A stretch of DNA of 49,375 nt from Alistipes sp. (GCA_017465575.1 JAFTVX010000025.1:1-49375), one strand, 5' to 3'. Shown: positions 30,602-39,916, counted from the stretch's first letter. Program-made: numbers and translations. The notes: a model not told the origin generated them from the sequence alone.

Positions 30602-31396
30602 ATGCAGAGCATAATGCAAAATATGGTTGCCGTGTCGTCGAGTGGCAAGGTGGGTAGTGGTCGTTGGTCGCTTGTTGCTGACCACGATGCCCAGATTGTT
30701 GTCGAGGGCGGTTGCCGTGCAGAGATTATAATCGCCGATAGCGATGCTGTTGTTAAGCTCAATATCACAGTTGAGCCTAACGCCTTGTTGTCGGTTGTTC
30801 ACGCCGTAACGGCTGGTGGCACAACCACTATCGACTACACCCTCTTGGAGGGTGCATCGTGCCGTGTAACAGAGGTTGTCTTGACCTCGTCGGAGCTTAA
30901 TATCTCGGCTCGCTTGGATGCCCCTATGGCAAGTTTCGAGCTCGATGGCGCCTTTATCCTTACGGGTGATGAGAGGGGTAGTGTTAAGGTCGATGTTGCA
31001 CACAATGTCGCCGATTGTACCTCACGCACCTCGTTCAAGGGTGTTGCTTCGGGCAGGGCTACGGGTCGCTTCTCGGGCTTGGTATATGTTGCTCCCGATG
31101 CTCAGCGCACTAACTCCGAGCAGTCGAGCCGCAATGTCGTGATTGGCGATGCCCATATCGACACCTTGCCCCAGTTGGAAATCTATGCCGACGATGTTAA
31201 GTGTAGCCATGGTGCTACCGTGGGCCAGATGGATAGCGAGGCTGTCCTCTATATGCGCCAGCGTGGTCTGTCGTTGGTTGATGCCAAGCGCTTGCAGATT
31301 GAGGGCTTTGTGGCGGATGTCGCTATGCACTCATCTATCTCGGATACGGCAGAGCGACTCACCGAGCTTATTTCAGCAAAACTCGAAACGCTATAA
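30602..31396 (+). CDS. sufD: SufD-family Fe-S assembly protein (short form)
   Basis: A 264-aa SufB/SufD-family protein. The beta-helix core is visible as runs of short strands (RAEIIIADSDAVVKLNITVEPNALLSVVHAV). The conserved C-terminal block ends with KCSHGATVGQMDSEAVLYMRQRGLSLVDAKRLQIEGFVADV, where the CSHGAT-G-x-D motif carries the SufD His and Cys. Typical SufD is about 430-450 aa; the N-terminal helical domain of some 150 residues is missing here. The frame is intact and the start is 2 bp after sufC, so this looks like a natural short form. It forms the SufBCD complex with its neighbours. Confidence 0.9.
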   Translation: MQSIMQNMVAVSSSGKVGSGRWSLVADHDAQIVVEGGCRAEIIIADSDAVVKLNITVEPNALLSVVHAVTAGGTTTIDYTLLEGASCRVTEVVLTSSELNISARLDAPMASFELDGAFILTGDERGSVKVDVAHNVADCTSRTSFKGVASGRATGRFSGLVYVAPDAQRTNSEQSSRNVVIGDAHIDTLPQLEIYADDVKCSHGATVGQMDSEAVLYMRQRGLSLVDAKRLQIEGFVADVAMHSSISDTAERLTELISAKLETL

Positions 31397-31398
31397 CG

Positions 31399-32616
31399 AT
31401 GTTTGATATTAGGAAGATACGCGCCGATTTCCCTATTCTTCAGCGTACGGTCAATAACCGCCCCTTGGTCTACTTCGACTCGGGTGCTACGGCACAGAAG
31501 CCGTTGTCGGTGATTAACCTTACCGACGAGCTTATGCGTGACCACAACGCCAATATTCATCGTGGCGTTCACCACCTCTCAGGCAAGATGACCGAGATGT
31601 ACGAGGAGGCACGCGAGAAGGTGCGTCGGTTTATCGGTGCTGAGTGCCGTGAGGAGGTTGTCTTTACCTCGGGTGCTACGGCGTCTATCAACCTTGTGGC
31701 GTATGCCTGGTCGGAGCGCTTCTTGATGGAGGGCGACAATATCGTCGTTAGCGAGATGGAGCACCACTCCAATATCGTGCCTTGGCAGTTGGCAGCCCAG
31801 CGCAAGGGTGCTGAGTTGCGTGTTTTGCCCTTTGACGATAGGGGAGAGTTGCGCTACGATATGCTTTCGTCGCTTATCGACTCGCGCACCAAGCTTGTTG
31901 CCGTTACCGAGGCCTCGAATACCCTCGCTACTTGCCCCAATTTAGAGCCTATCGTGGCTGCGGCCCATAGTGTTGGCGCAGTCGTTATGGTCGATGGCTG
32001 TCAGGGTATTGTCCACGGTGGTGGCCGTGTTGCGGAGCGTGGCTACGACTTCTACGCTATGTCGGGTCATAAGCTCTATGGCCCTACGGGTATCGGCGTG
32101 CTGTATGGTCGTAAGGAACTCTTGGAGGCTATGCCTCCGTTTATGGGCGGTGGCGATATGGTCGATAAGGTTACCTTCGCCAAGACCACCTACGCCCCTC
32201 TACCGTTGAAGTATGAGGCTGGCACAGCCAACTTTATCGGTGCTGTGGGTCTTGCAGCGGCTATCGACTATGTCGAGAGCATCGGTATGGAGCAAATCGA
32301 ACAGCACGAGCAGGAGTTGTTAAAGTATGCCACCGAGGAGCTTCGAAAGATTGAGGGCTTGCGTATCTATGGCGAGGCAGAGAGGCGCTGTCCGCTTATC
32401 TCGTTCACCATCGAGGGTACTCACCCCTACGATGTGGGTATGATTCTCGATAAGTTGGGTGTCGCTATCCGTACTGGTCACCACTGTGCCGAGCCTGTTA
32501 TGACTCACTTTGGCGTTACGGGTATGTGTCGTGCCTCGATTGGCATGTACAACACCAAGGAGGAGGTTGATATCCTCGTTCGTGGTGTCGAGCGAGCAGT
32601 AATGATGTTAAAATAG
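31399..32616 (+). CDS. sufS: Cysteine desulfurase SufS
   Basis: A 405-aa PLP enzyme supplying sulfur from cysteine for cluster assembly. The N-terminus is FDIRKIRADFPILQRTVNNRPLVYFDSGATAQKP. The PLP lysine is in YAMSGHKLYGPTGIGVLYG. The catalytic persulfide Cys is in AIRTGHHCAEPVM, and GVTGMCRASIGMYNTKEEVD closes the active site. Length is normal. It is the last suf gene; no sufE or sufU is seen in the window, so the sulfur acceptor must be encoded elsewhere. A MITE lies 4 bp after its stop. Confidence 0.96.
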   Translation: MFDIRKIRADFPILQRTVNNRPLVYFDSGATAQKPLSVINLTDELMRDHNANIHRGVHHLSGKMTEMYEEAREKVRRFIGAECREEVVFTSGATASINLVAYAWSERFLMEGDNIVVSEMEHHSNIVPWQLAAQRKGAELRVLPFDDRGELRYDMLSSLIDSRTKLVAVTEASNTLATCPNLEPIVAAAHSVGAVVMVDGCQGIVHGGGRVAERGYDFYAMSGHKLYGPTGIGVLYGRKELLEAMPPFMGGGDMVDKVTFAKTTYAPLPLKYEAGTANFIGAVGLAAAIDYVESIGMEQIEQHEQELLKYATEELRKIEGLRIYGEAERRCPLISFTIEGTHPYDVGMILDKLGVAIRTGHHCAEPVMTHFGVTGMCRASIGMYNTKEEVDILVRGVERAVMMLK

Positions 32617-32620
32617 ATAA

Positions 32621-32810
32621 GGGAGGTTCTATAAATTAGGTCGAGTTGATTTTGAGTTTTTTTTTTGAGTAGATTTCTCAGCTCTTCCGAAAGCGCAATG
32701 CGAGCATTGTAACTGAGGAAAGATGAGAAATATGCCAAAATAAATTCAAAAGCGACCGAAATAGGAATCTCTCAGAACGCAAACTTATTTACTAATTTAT
32801 AGAACATCCC
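32621..32810. mobile_element. 190-bp MITE with 3-bp target duplication (TAA)
   Basis: Terminal inverted repeats of 19 bp (GGGAGGTTCTATAAATTAG at 32621-32639 and CTAATTTATAGAACATCCC at 32792-32810) match at 18 positions. The direct repeat TAA flanks both ends (32618-32620 and 32811-32813). Internal segments also pair (for example GATTTCTCA with TGAGAAAT and GGTCG with CGACC), so the element is a long imperfect palindrome. It has no transposase. The TNA-type 3-bp duplication resembles IS1031-group (IS5 family) insertions, but the parental element is not in view. It separates sufS from tmk and ends 6 bp before the tmk start codon. Confidence 0.85.
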
Positions 32811-32816
32811 TAATAT

Positions 32817-33494
32817 ATGTTTATTGTCCTTGAAGGTCTTGACGGTGCTGGTAAGTCTACGCAGATTGCTAAGTTGAGTGCTATGTTTCGTGAGCGTGGC
32901 GTGGAGTCGGAGTATCTGCACTTTCCTCGCTTCGATGCACCTGTCTATGGCGACCTTATAGCTCGCTTCTTGCGTGGCGACCTCGGCTCTTTGGAGCAGG
33001 TAAATCCCTATTTGGTGGCTCTGCTCTATGCTGGCGACCGTGCCGACGCTGCCCGCACTATCCGTGGCTGGTTGGCTGAGGGTAAGGTGGTTATCGTCGA
33101 CCGCTATGTCTACTCTAATATCGGCTACCAGTGTGCCAAGATGCCTCAGGGCGATGAGCGCAGGGCGTTGCGCAACTGGATTCTTACGACCGAGTTTGAG
33201 GAGTTCGATATCCCTCGCCCCGACTTGTCGTTGTTCCTCGATGTGCCTTTTGCCTTTACGACCAAGAAGCTCACCGAGACCCGTGAGGGTGATGACCGTG
33301 CCTACCTGAATGGTGGCAAGGATATCCACGAGGCTTCGCTCGACCTTCAACGCCGTGTGCGTGAGGTCTACTTGGAGTCTGCCGAGGAGTGTGGCGATTT
33401 GAAGGTTGTAGATTGCTCAACCGACGATGGCGCTATGGCATCTCCCGATGTTATCTACGAGCGAATTATGGAGTATGTAAACGCCATTTTATAA
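32817..33494 (+). CDS. tmk: Thymidylate kinase
   Basis: A 225-aa kinase converting dTMP to dTDP. The P-loop is GLDGAGKST (residues 7-15). The substrate motif DRYVYSNIGYQCAK (DRY) is mid-protein, and the lid follows at about 160. The 225 aa is slightly longer than the 205-215 aa typical of bacterial Tmk. The only 5' sequence is the MITE, whose end lies 6 bp before the ATG, so expression must come from the suf operon or a promoter inside the MITE. The DoxX-like gene follows immediately, with the stop at 33494 and the start at 33495. Confidence 0.93.
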   Translation: MFIVLEGLDGAGKSTQIAKLSAMFRERGVESEYLHFPRFDAPVYGDLIARFLRGDLGSLEQVNPYLVALLYAGDRADAARTIRGWLAEGKVVIVDRYVYSNIGYQCAKMPQGDERRALRNWILTTEFEEFDIPRPDLSLFLDVPFAFTTKKLTETREGDDRAYLNGGKDIHEASLDLQRRVREVYLESAEECGDLKVVDCSTDDGAMASPDVIYERIMEYVNAIL

Positions 33495-34550
33495 ATGTTG
33501 TCCGTAAAGCACATATCGCTTAACCTACTGCGCTGGTTGTTCGGCGCAGTCTTCCTATTTTCTGGACTTACCAAGGCGGTAGACCCTGTCGGCACCTCGG
33601 TCTTTGTTGAGAAGTACTTGATGACATACGGCCTTGATGCCCTGTTGGAGTTTGCTTTGCCTATTGCTATCGCTCTTGCAACGGTTGAGTTGGCTTTGGG
33701 TATTGCGATGGTTGTCAATGCCTTTCATCGAGCAACTCTCCGTGTTGCCTTACTCTTCGTTGCTATCTTTACAATCATTACCTTGTTGAGTGCTACGGTG
33801 CTTCCTATTGGCGATTGTGGCTGTTTTGGCGATGCTGTTAAGCTCTCGCCTTGGGCTACTTTCTGGAAGAATATCGCGCTGTTGGTTGTCGTTGTTGTGC
33901 TCGTTAAGTACGATAATGAGGAATACGCGACTTCGCTTACGCAGATTGTTGTATGCTTGGTGGGCTTGCTCTTTGCGTTGGGCATCAACCTCTACGCCTT
34001 GCGCCATCAGCCTCTGGTCGACTTCTTGCCCTACAAGGTTGGCACCGACCTACGCACCGCAGTTGCCGAGGAGCGAGCTAAGGCTGCGGAGAACATAAAA
34101 CTTGTCTTCAAGGATAAGACCACTGGCGAGGAGCGCCTGTTTGCCTCTACCGATAGCGACTGTTGGTTAGATGCCAATTTGGAGTATGTCGATGTGCGCC
34201 AAGAGGCAGTGCCCGATGCCAAGTTTGCGGACTTTGCTATCTACGATGCCGAGGGCAACGATGTCTCAACTGCGCTTTTGGAGCAGGAGGGGCGTAGTGC
34301 GTGGTTGTGTGTAGCCTCGTTGGACGCAGTTGATAATGAGCGCGAACGAGGTATCACATCGCTTTTAGAGCAATACCCAGCCCACGCAATCAAGGTGCTT
34401 ACATCGGCAGAGTGCTGTGGAGAGATGTTTGGCTTGGAGTGTTACAAGGTCGATGCTATGACCCTGCGTTCGATGATGCGCTCCGAGATTGGCGTTATTA
34501 TTATAAATAGTGGTGTGGTGGAGCTAAAGGCCGATATCCGCGATATCTAA
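33495..34550 (+). CDS. DoxX/MauE-like membrane protein (BT_3928-type)
   Basis: A 351-aa protein. The N-terminal half is a four-helix DoxX/MauE-like membrane domain (WLFGAVFLFSGLTKAVDPVGTSVF, LPIAIALATVELALGIAMV, ALLFVAIFTIITLLSATVLP), with the motif GDCGCFGDAVKLS holding a redox-type Cys-x-Cys. The rest, after about residue 180, is a soluble domain outside the membrane, rich in Cys in SAECCGEMFGLECYK. This arrangement is recalled from Bacteroidota BT_3928-family proteins. It may pass electrons to periplasmic thiols, but no function is established. It abuts tmk and is followed by a strong terminator. Confidence 0.78.
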   Translation: MLSVKHISLNLLRWLFGAVFLFSGLTKAVDPVGTSVFVEKYLMTYGLDALLEFALPIAIALATVELALGIAMVVNAFHRATLRVALLFVAIFTIITLLSATVLPIGDCGCFGDAVKLSPWATFWKNIALLVVVVVLVKYDNEEYATSLTQIVVCLVGLLFALGINLYALRHQPLVDFLPYKVGTDLRTAVAEERAKAAENIKLVFKDKTTGEERLFASTDSDCWLDANLEYVDVRQEAVPDAKFADFAIYDAEGNDVSTALLEQEGRSAWLCVASLDAVDNERERGITSLLEQYPAHAIKVLTSAECCGEMFGLECYKVDAMTLRSMMRSEIGVIIINSGVVELKADIRDI

Positions 34551-34574
34551 CCGCACAACATATCTTGGCAAGAT

Positions 34575-34611
34575 AATTGACCGACCCCGAGGGAACGGTC
34601 AATTTTTTTTG
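34575..34611 (+). terminator. Intrinsic terminator abutting the RND operon start
   Basis: ATTGACCG (34576-34583) pairs with CGGTCAAT (34596-34603), followed by TTTTTTTT. It ends 3 nt before the ATG at 34614. It would end the tmk/DoxX transcript. A poor -7 element (TATCTTGG, 34561-34568) lies just upstream, so it could alternatively sit in the RND leader as an attenuator. Confidence 0.85.
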
Positions 34612-34613
34612 CT

Positions 34614-35645
34614 ATGCGTAAAACATTATCACTTCTTATTTTGTTGCTCGCTGTCGGTTGCTCCTCAAAGGTCGCCTATAAACCACAGCCTCGCCCCGTT
34701 AAGGTTGCTATTGCCTCGGCACTCACCACCGTAGACCGAGAGTTTGCAGCCTTGACTACCGCTGACGATGCCGTAAATCTCGCATTCAAACTGTCGGGTA
34801 GAGTCGTAGATATCCCTGTTGCCAAGGGTCAGTTTGTGGCTCAAGGCGAGGTACTTGCCGAGTTGGATAGTCGTGATGTAGAGCTTCAGGTGTCGGCATC
34901 CAAGGCTGCCTATACCGAGGCGCAATCTCGCTTGGAGCGTGCCCGCCGACTACTGCAACACGATGCTATATCTTTGCAAGAGGTGGAGTCGCTTGAGAGC
35001 AGTGCTGCTCAGGCACTTACCGCCTACGAAAACGCCCTCGATTTATTGTCCGATACTCGTATTGTAGCCCCCTTTGCAGGTGTTGTCGAGCGTACCTATG
35101 TCGATGCTTGGCAACGAGTGCAGTCGGGCGAAACCGTGGTGCGATTGGTAAAGCCCGTTTCGACCACCGTAGGCTTTACTGCGCCCGAAAACCTTGTTTC
35201 GGAACTATCGAAGCCTACCACCCACTTCTCGGTGCGCTTCGAGGCCTTCCCCGACCAAACCTTTACGGCAGTAATCAAGAGCTTTGCCCGCACCTCGTCA
35301 GATGCCTTGGGTTTTCCCGTGTCGTTGCGATTAACAGATGTCGATAGCGATAAGTATGCTATCTCGCCGGGTATGACCTGCACCGTAACGGTTACTCTGC
35401 CCGAGAGAGTTAGTGATTCGGTTGTTGTACCACTTACGGCAATATATGCTCCACAGTGGGGTGGAGAGTATGTCTGGGTGGTCGATTCGAATGACCGTGT
35501 CGAGTTGCGTGGTGTTAAGCTTGGCGCTCCCGTTGGCGATAAGAGTGTCGCTATTCTCCACGGTCTGCGCGAGGGCGAGAGGGTAGTTGTGGCAGGTGTC
35601 TATCAGCTCTACGAACTGCAAAAAGTAACCATCTTAGCAGAGTAG
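34614..35645 (+). CDS. RND efflux periplasmic adaptor subunit (HlyD/MFP family)
   Basis: A 343-aa lipoprotein (MRKTLSLLILLLAVGC, lipidated Cys). The biotinyl-lipoyl-like domain (GRVVDIPVAKGQFVAQGEVLAELD) is split by a coiled-coil hairpin (SKAAYTEAQSRLERARRLLQHDAISLQEVESLESSAAQALTAYENAL). Beta-barrel and membrane-proximal domains follow. It links the inner-membrane pump to the TolC channel. It is the first gene of a three-gene operon with the permease (6 bp gap) and TolC. The start is fixed by the lipobox. An intrinsic terminator lies 3 nt upstream. Confidence 0.92.
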   Translation: MRKTLSLLILLLAVGCSSKVAYKPQPRPVKVAIASALTTVDREFAALTTADDAVNLAFKLSGRVVDIPVAKGQFVAQGEVLAELDSRDVELQVSASKAAYTEAQSRLERARRLLQHDAISLQEVESLESSAAQALTAYENALDLLSDTRIVAPFAGVVERTYVDAWQRVQSGETVVRLVKPVSTTVGFTAPENLVSELSKPTTHFSVRFEAFPDQTFTAVIKSFARTSSDALGFPVSLRLTDVDSDKYAISPGMTCTVTVTLPERVSDSVVVPLTAIYAPQWGGEYVWVVDSNDRVELRGVKLGAPVGDKSVAILHGLREGERVVVAGVYQLYELQKVTILAE

Positions 35646-35651
35646 TGGCGT

Positions 35652-38600
35652 ATGGCAAATATCACGAAATATGCTGTCGGACATCGCTCCATAACTTGGT
35701 TTTTCCTCGCCGTGATGCTCCTTGGTGGTATCTACGCCTTTGATTCGTTGGGCAAGAAGGAGGACTCTACCTTTGTAATAAAGAGTGCTATTGTTAGTTG
35801 TCACTATCCAGGTGCTACGCCCGAGGAGGTCGAGAGTAGCATCGTTATCCCTCTCGAGCGCGAGTTACACACCCTCTCCAATATCCATAAGATTAGCTCC
35901 GAAGCGCACTTTGGCTATGCTCGCCTTGTGGTCGAGTTGCAACCCTCGCTTAGTCCCGAGCGTATCCCACAACTATGGGACGAACTGCGCTCAAAGGTGG
36001 CAAATGTCGAACCTCTGCTCCCCGAGGGTGCAAGCGAAATCAGTGTTGCCGATGACTTTGGCGATGTCTACGGATTGTACTACGCCTTGGCAAGTGATGG
36101 CGGTTTTTCGTGGAGCGAACTCCGCACCGAGGCACGCAATATCCTAACACAACTCTATACGGTCGAGGGTGTGGAGAAAGTGATGCTCTATGGCGAGCAA
36201 CAGCCCGTCGTTAATGTCGTTATCTCGCCCTCGACACTTGCCGCTTTCGACCTTCGCCCCGATGATATTGCAAATGCCTTGCGTGGACAAAATGCGGTGA
36301 TGGATATCGGTATTCGTCGTGCTGGCGAGGTCGATATCTATCTCGCTGAGGGTACGACATATAACTCGATTTCGGATATTGAAAATCAGTTGCTTACAGC
36401 ATCCGACCATAAGCAGTATCGCTTGGGCGATATTGCGCGTGTTGAGCGTGCATATCGTGAGCCACAGAGCGTTGTTATGCGTGTCGATGGTCGCCGTGCA
36501 ATAGGTATAGCCGTTGCCACCGACCCTAATCTTGATATCGTGGCGGTGGGCGATAATGTGGAGCATCTGCTCGACCAAATAACGGACAGGCTCCCTGCGG
36601 GAATGACCATCGAGACCCTCTATCCCGAAAACGATATTGCCCGCCAAGCAAATAACGACTTCTTGGCAAACCTCTTGGAGTCGTTGGCTATCGTTATTTT
36701 ACTCGTTATGCTCACTATGGGTTGGCGCTCGGGTGTTGTCGTTGGCTCGTCGTTGCTCTTTGCTATCGGCGGAACACTCCTTGTGATGTTGCTTGTTGGT
36801 GAGGGATTAAATCGTACCTCGTTGGCGGGATTTATTATTGCTATGGGTATGTTGGTAGACAATGCTATTGTCGTTACGGATAATACACAGATACTTATCG
36901 GTCAGGGTGTTACGCCTTATCGTGCCTCTATTCGTGGTGCAACGGAGCCTCGTTGGGGGCTGCTTGCAGCAACCATTGTGGCTATTCTGTCGTTTCTGCC
37001 TCTACAACTTGCACCTTCGTCGGTGGCTGAGATTATTCAACCCCTGTTTGTCGTTGTCGCCCTATCGTTGCTCTTTAGTTGGGTGCTCTCGATTACGCAA
37101 GTGCCGATGATGTGTGTCGATATGGTGCATGGTGTGTCGGATAGTGGCGAACAGCGCTCCCGTTGGTTTTATCTCGTTGTGCATAGGGTGTTGGGGCATC
37201 GTTGGGCTACGATATTTGTTGCTGTCGCTTTGTTCGCTGGCTCATTATGGGCAATGGGGCGTATGCCTCAAAACTTCTTTCCGCAGTTGGATAAACCCTA
37301 TTTCCGTGTCGATGTTCTTCTCCCCGAGGGCTACGATATAGCTACGACAGATGCTACACTTCAACGCCTAACCGCTTGGTTAAAAGTACAAAGTGAGGTA
37401 AAGCGCGTATCGGCAACGGCAGGTGCAACACCACCTCGCTACTACCTTGCAAGTAGCAGCTACGCCAACCGCCCCAACTTCGGCAATCTGCTTGTCGAAC
37501 TCCACTCTTCGGACTATACGGCAGATGTCGAAAAGCGTTTTGCCGAGTGGGTCGAGGCGAATGAGCCCGATGTCTGGTTGCGTTCATCGCTCTTTAAGCT
37601 CTCGCCTGTGCCCGATGCCGTTATAGAGTTTGGTTTTGTGGGCGAGAATGCAGACACGCTTGCCCGACTAACTCACGATGCTATGCAGATTATGGAGCGC
37701 AGTGGCGAGGCGCAGAATATTCGCAATAGTTGGGGTAATCGTGTTGCATTGTGGCAACCTCGCTACTCGCAGATTAAGGCGCAACGACTTGGTGTTGAGC
37801 GAGGTGCAATGTTGCGCTCGTTGGAGTTGGCAACCTCGGGTCTTACGATTGCCGAGTACCGCGAAGATGACCTTACGCTACCCATATTGTTGCGCTCCGT
37901 TGCCCCTGCCGATAGCGCAATTACCTCGCTTGAAACGATGCCCGTATTCTCTCGCTCGGGCAACACCTTCTCTGTCGAGCAGGCGGCTGCGGGCTTTGAC
38001 TTTGGTTTTGTTGGCTCGGTTGTTAAGCGCCAAGATTCCGAGCGTGTGATGATGGCACAGTGCGACCCAATGCGTGGTGTAAATACTATTAGTCTACTTG
38101 AATCGTTGCGCAAGGCGATTGAAAACGAAGTGGTTATCCCCGATGGTTATCGCTTAAAGCTCTATGGCGAGGAGGAGAGCCGTGAGGAGTCCAACGAGGC
38201 ACTCGCTTCGCAACTACCTACGGCACTACTGCTAATATTCGTCGTTCTGCTTCTGCTCTTTGGCTCGTTGCGTTCAACTATTGTGGTTGTCGTTACGCTT
38301 CCGCTAATCTTTGTTGGCGTGGTCTTGGGGTTGCTTGTTACGGGCAATATGTTCGACTTCTTCTCGTTGCTCGGCCTACTCGGTTTGGTGGGTATGAATG
38401 TCAAGAATGGTGTGATTCTTTTAACCCATATCGAGCGTGTTCGTGCCTCGGGCATCAAGCCTATCGAGGCCGTTGCCCACGCCACTGCCGACCGCTTTAT
38501 TCCAGTGGTCACGGCATCGGGTACTACTGTGCTTGGTTTAGTGCCTTTGCTCTTCGATTCAATGTTTAAGAGTATGGCTGCAACGATTATGGGAGGCTTG

Positions 38601-38672
38601 GTTGTTGCTACGCTATTGGTGCTTCTGGTATTGCCTACGGTCTATTCACTTATTTATCGTATAAAACAATGA
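35652..38672 (+). CDS. RND efflux permease subunit (AcrB/MexB superfamily)
   Basis: A 1006-aa inner-membrane pump with the usual 12-helix layout in two similar halves. TM1 is SITWFFLAVMLLGGIYAF. The TM4 proton-relay region is GMLVDNAIVVTDNTQIL (Asp at about 400). The TM10 region is LGLLGLVGMNVKNGVILLTHIERVR, with the coupling Lys. Large periplasmic porter domains lie after TM1 and TM7. The sequence favours the HAE (drug) over the CusA (metal) type, because the Cus methionine cluster is not apparent; substrate is unknown. It overlaps the TolC gene by 4 nt (ATGA). Confidence 0.94.
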   Translation: MANITKYAVGHRSITWFFLAVMLLGGIYAFDSLGKKEDSTFVIKSAIVSCHYPGATPEEVESSIVIPLERELHTLSNIHKISSEAHFGYARLVVELQPSLSPERIPQLWDELRSKVANVEPLLPEGASEISVADDFGDVYGLYYALASDGGFSWSELRTEARNILTQLYTVEGVEKVMLYGEQQPVVNVVISPSTLAAFDLRPDDIANALRGQNAVMDIGIRRAGEVDIYLAEGTTYNSISDIENQLLTASDHKQYRLGDIARVERAYREPQSVVMRVDGRRAIGIAVATDPNLDIVAVGDNVEHLLDQITDRLPAGMTIETLYPENDIARQANNDFLANLLESLAIVILLVMLTMGWRSGVVVGSSLLFAIGGTLLVMLLVGEGLNRTSLAGFIIAMGMLVDNAIVVTDNTQILIGQGVTPYRASIRGATEPRWGLLAATIVAILSFLPLQLAPSSVAEIIQPLFVVVALSLLFSWVLSITQVPMMCVDMVHGVSDSGEQRSRWFYLVVHRVLGHRWATIFVAVALFAGSLWAMGRMPQNFFPQLDKPYFRVDVLLPEGYDIATTDATLQRLTAWLKVQSEVKRVSATAGATPPRYYLASSSYANRPNFGNLLVELHSSDYTADVEKRFAEWVEANEPDVWLRSSLFKLSPVPDAVIEFGFVGENADTLARLTHDAMQIMERSGEAQNIRNSWGNRVALWQPRYSQIKAQRLGVERGAMLRSLELATSGLTIAEYREDDLTLPILLRSVAPADSAITSLETMPVFSRSGNTFSVEQAAAGFDFGFVGSVVKRQDSERVMMAQCDPMRGVNTISLLESLRKAIENEVVIPDGYRLKLYGEEESREESNEALASQLPTALLLIFVVLLLLFGSLRSTIVVVVTLPLIFVGVVLGLLVTGNMFDFFSLLGLLGLVGMNVKNGVILLTHIERVRASGIKPIEAVAHATADRFIPVVTASGTTVLGLVPLLFDSMFKSMAATIMGGLVVATLLVLLVLPTVYSLIYRIKQ

Positions 38673-39910
38673 GAAATACCTTATTAATAGTCGCTATCTT
38701 ACTGATTAGTTTAGGTAGAACGACTGCGCAAATATCCCTTGATGACTATCGATATGCCGTTGCTGATTATAGCAACGAATTGGGTAGTGCTCGATATGCT
38801 ACCATAGGTGCAGAGGCTGACCATCGCCGAGCCAAAAAGAACTACTTGCCTTCGGTACAGAGTTCGCGCGATATGGTCTTAAACTTCCGCAAAAAGGAGG
38901 GCGGTAGGCGTGTCGATTGGGTTATGCGCCCCGAGATTACGCAGCCCGTCTTCGATGGTGGCGCTCTGCGTGCCGAGACCAAGCAAGCGGAGGAGGCTTT
39001 GAAGGTTGCTCGTGCTGATGAATTACGGGCGATGCTCGATGTTGTTTACGAGGCTGAGGCGGCGTATTGGTCGCTATCGCGTGCCGATATCTACCGCAAG
39101 GCTATCTCGGACTATCTCGCTATCGTTAGGTCGTTACGAGAGGTGGTGTTGCACCGCTTCGAGGAGGGCTATATCTCGAAGAGTGACCTTCTGCAAGTTG
39201 AGTCACGAATGAGCGATGCTGAGTATCAGTTGTCGGCTGCCGAGCAGAGCTATTTAGTTGAGTTACACAACTTTAATATATTGCGTGGCGAGAGTCCAAA
39301 CCTCGCCGTCGAGCTGAAAAACTCTATCCTCGATTCGATAGCTATGCCCCTAAGGGTTGATGTCGAGTCGGTGGTGAGGTTTCGCCCCGAGTATCGTGCA
39401 TCGGTAGCTCGCTCCGAGTCGGCACGATGGGGTGTTAGGGCTGCATCGGCAGAGTTTATGCCCTCGCTAAATGTCTCGTTGTTTGGTGTGGTCGATGCGG
39501 GTGAACTGAAAGGCGGAAAGATTGAGTTGGATGGTGGTATGCTCTTCTCGTTTACTACACCGATATTCCACTTTCGTGAGCGTAAGCAGGCGATGATTTC
39601 GGCTCGCAGTGTCCACCATCGTGCCGAATTGGCGGTGGCGGATATGGTCGATAGGATAACGCTTGAGGAGAGTGATGGTTGGACAAATATTCTAAACAGC
39701 CGTTCGCGTGTCGATGCCACACGCCGTAACCTCGACCTTGCACGCGAGAACCTCGAAATCAGCACCTACTCCTACCGTGAGGGATTATCCACGATTCTCG
39801 ATGTTCTGCAAGCGCAGATTAGTTGGTTGCAAATCTATACAAATGCTATTACGGCACAATACGACTACGCTATTGCAGTTGCTGAATATAAGCGTATTAC
39901 ATCGCACTAA
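38669..39910 (+). CDS. TolC family outer-membrane efflux protein
   Basis: A 413-aa exported protein (signal MRNTLLIVAILLISLGRTTAQ). Two outer-membrane efflux repeats are visible with their long coiled helices, AYWSLSRADIYRKAISDYLAIVRSLREVVLHRFEEGYISKSDLLQVESRMSDAEYQLSAAEQ and, in the second half, the matching EISTYSYREGLSTILDVLQAQISWLQ. It forms the outer-membrane exit duct for the RND pump encoded just upstream. The 4-nt overlap with the permease suggests coupled translation. A clean terminator (39917-39946) ends the operon. Confidence 0.93.
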   Translation: MRNTLLIVAILLISLGRTTAQISLDDYRYAVADYSNELGSARYATIGAEADHRRAKKNYLPSVQSSRDMVLNFRKKEGGRRVDWVMRPEITQPVFDGGALRAETKQAEEALKVARADELRAMLDVVYEAEAAYWSLSRADIYRKAISDYLAIVRSLREVVLHRFEEGYISKSDLLQVESRMSDAEYQLSAAEQSYLVELHNFNILRGESPNLAVELKNSILDSIAMPLRVDVESVVRFRPEYRASVARSESARWGVRAASAEFMPSLNVSLFGVVDAGELKGGKIELDGGMLFSFTTPIFHFRERKQAMISARSVHHRAELAVADMVDRITLEESDGWTNILNSRSRVDATRRNLDLARENLEISTYSYREGLSTILDVLQAQISWLQIYTNAITAQYDYAIAVAEYKRITSH

Positions 39911-39916
39911 TAGTTA

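Noticed and set aside
32505-32738. 77-aa minus-strand frame spanning the sufS end and MITE
   Set aside because: It covers the MITE interior and the 3' end of sufS antisense; best seen as element sequence.
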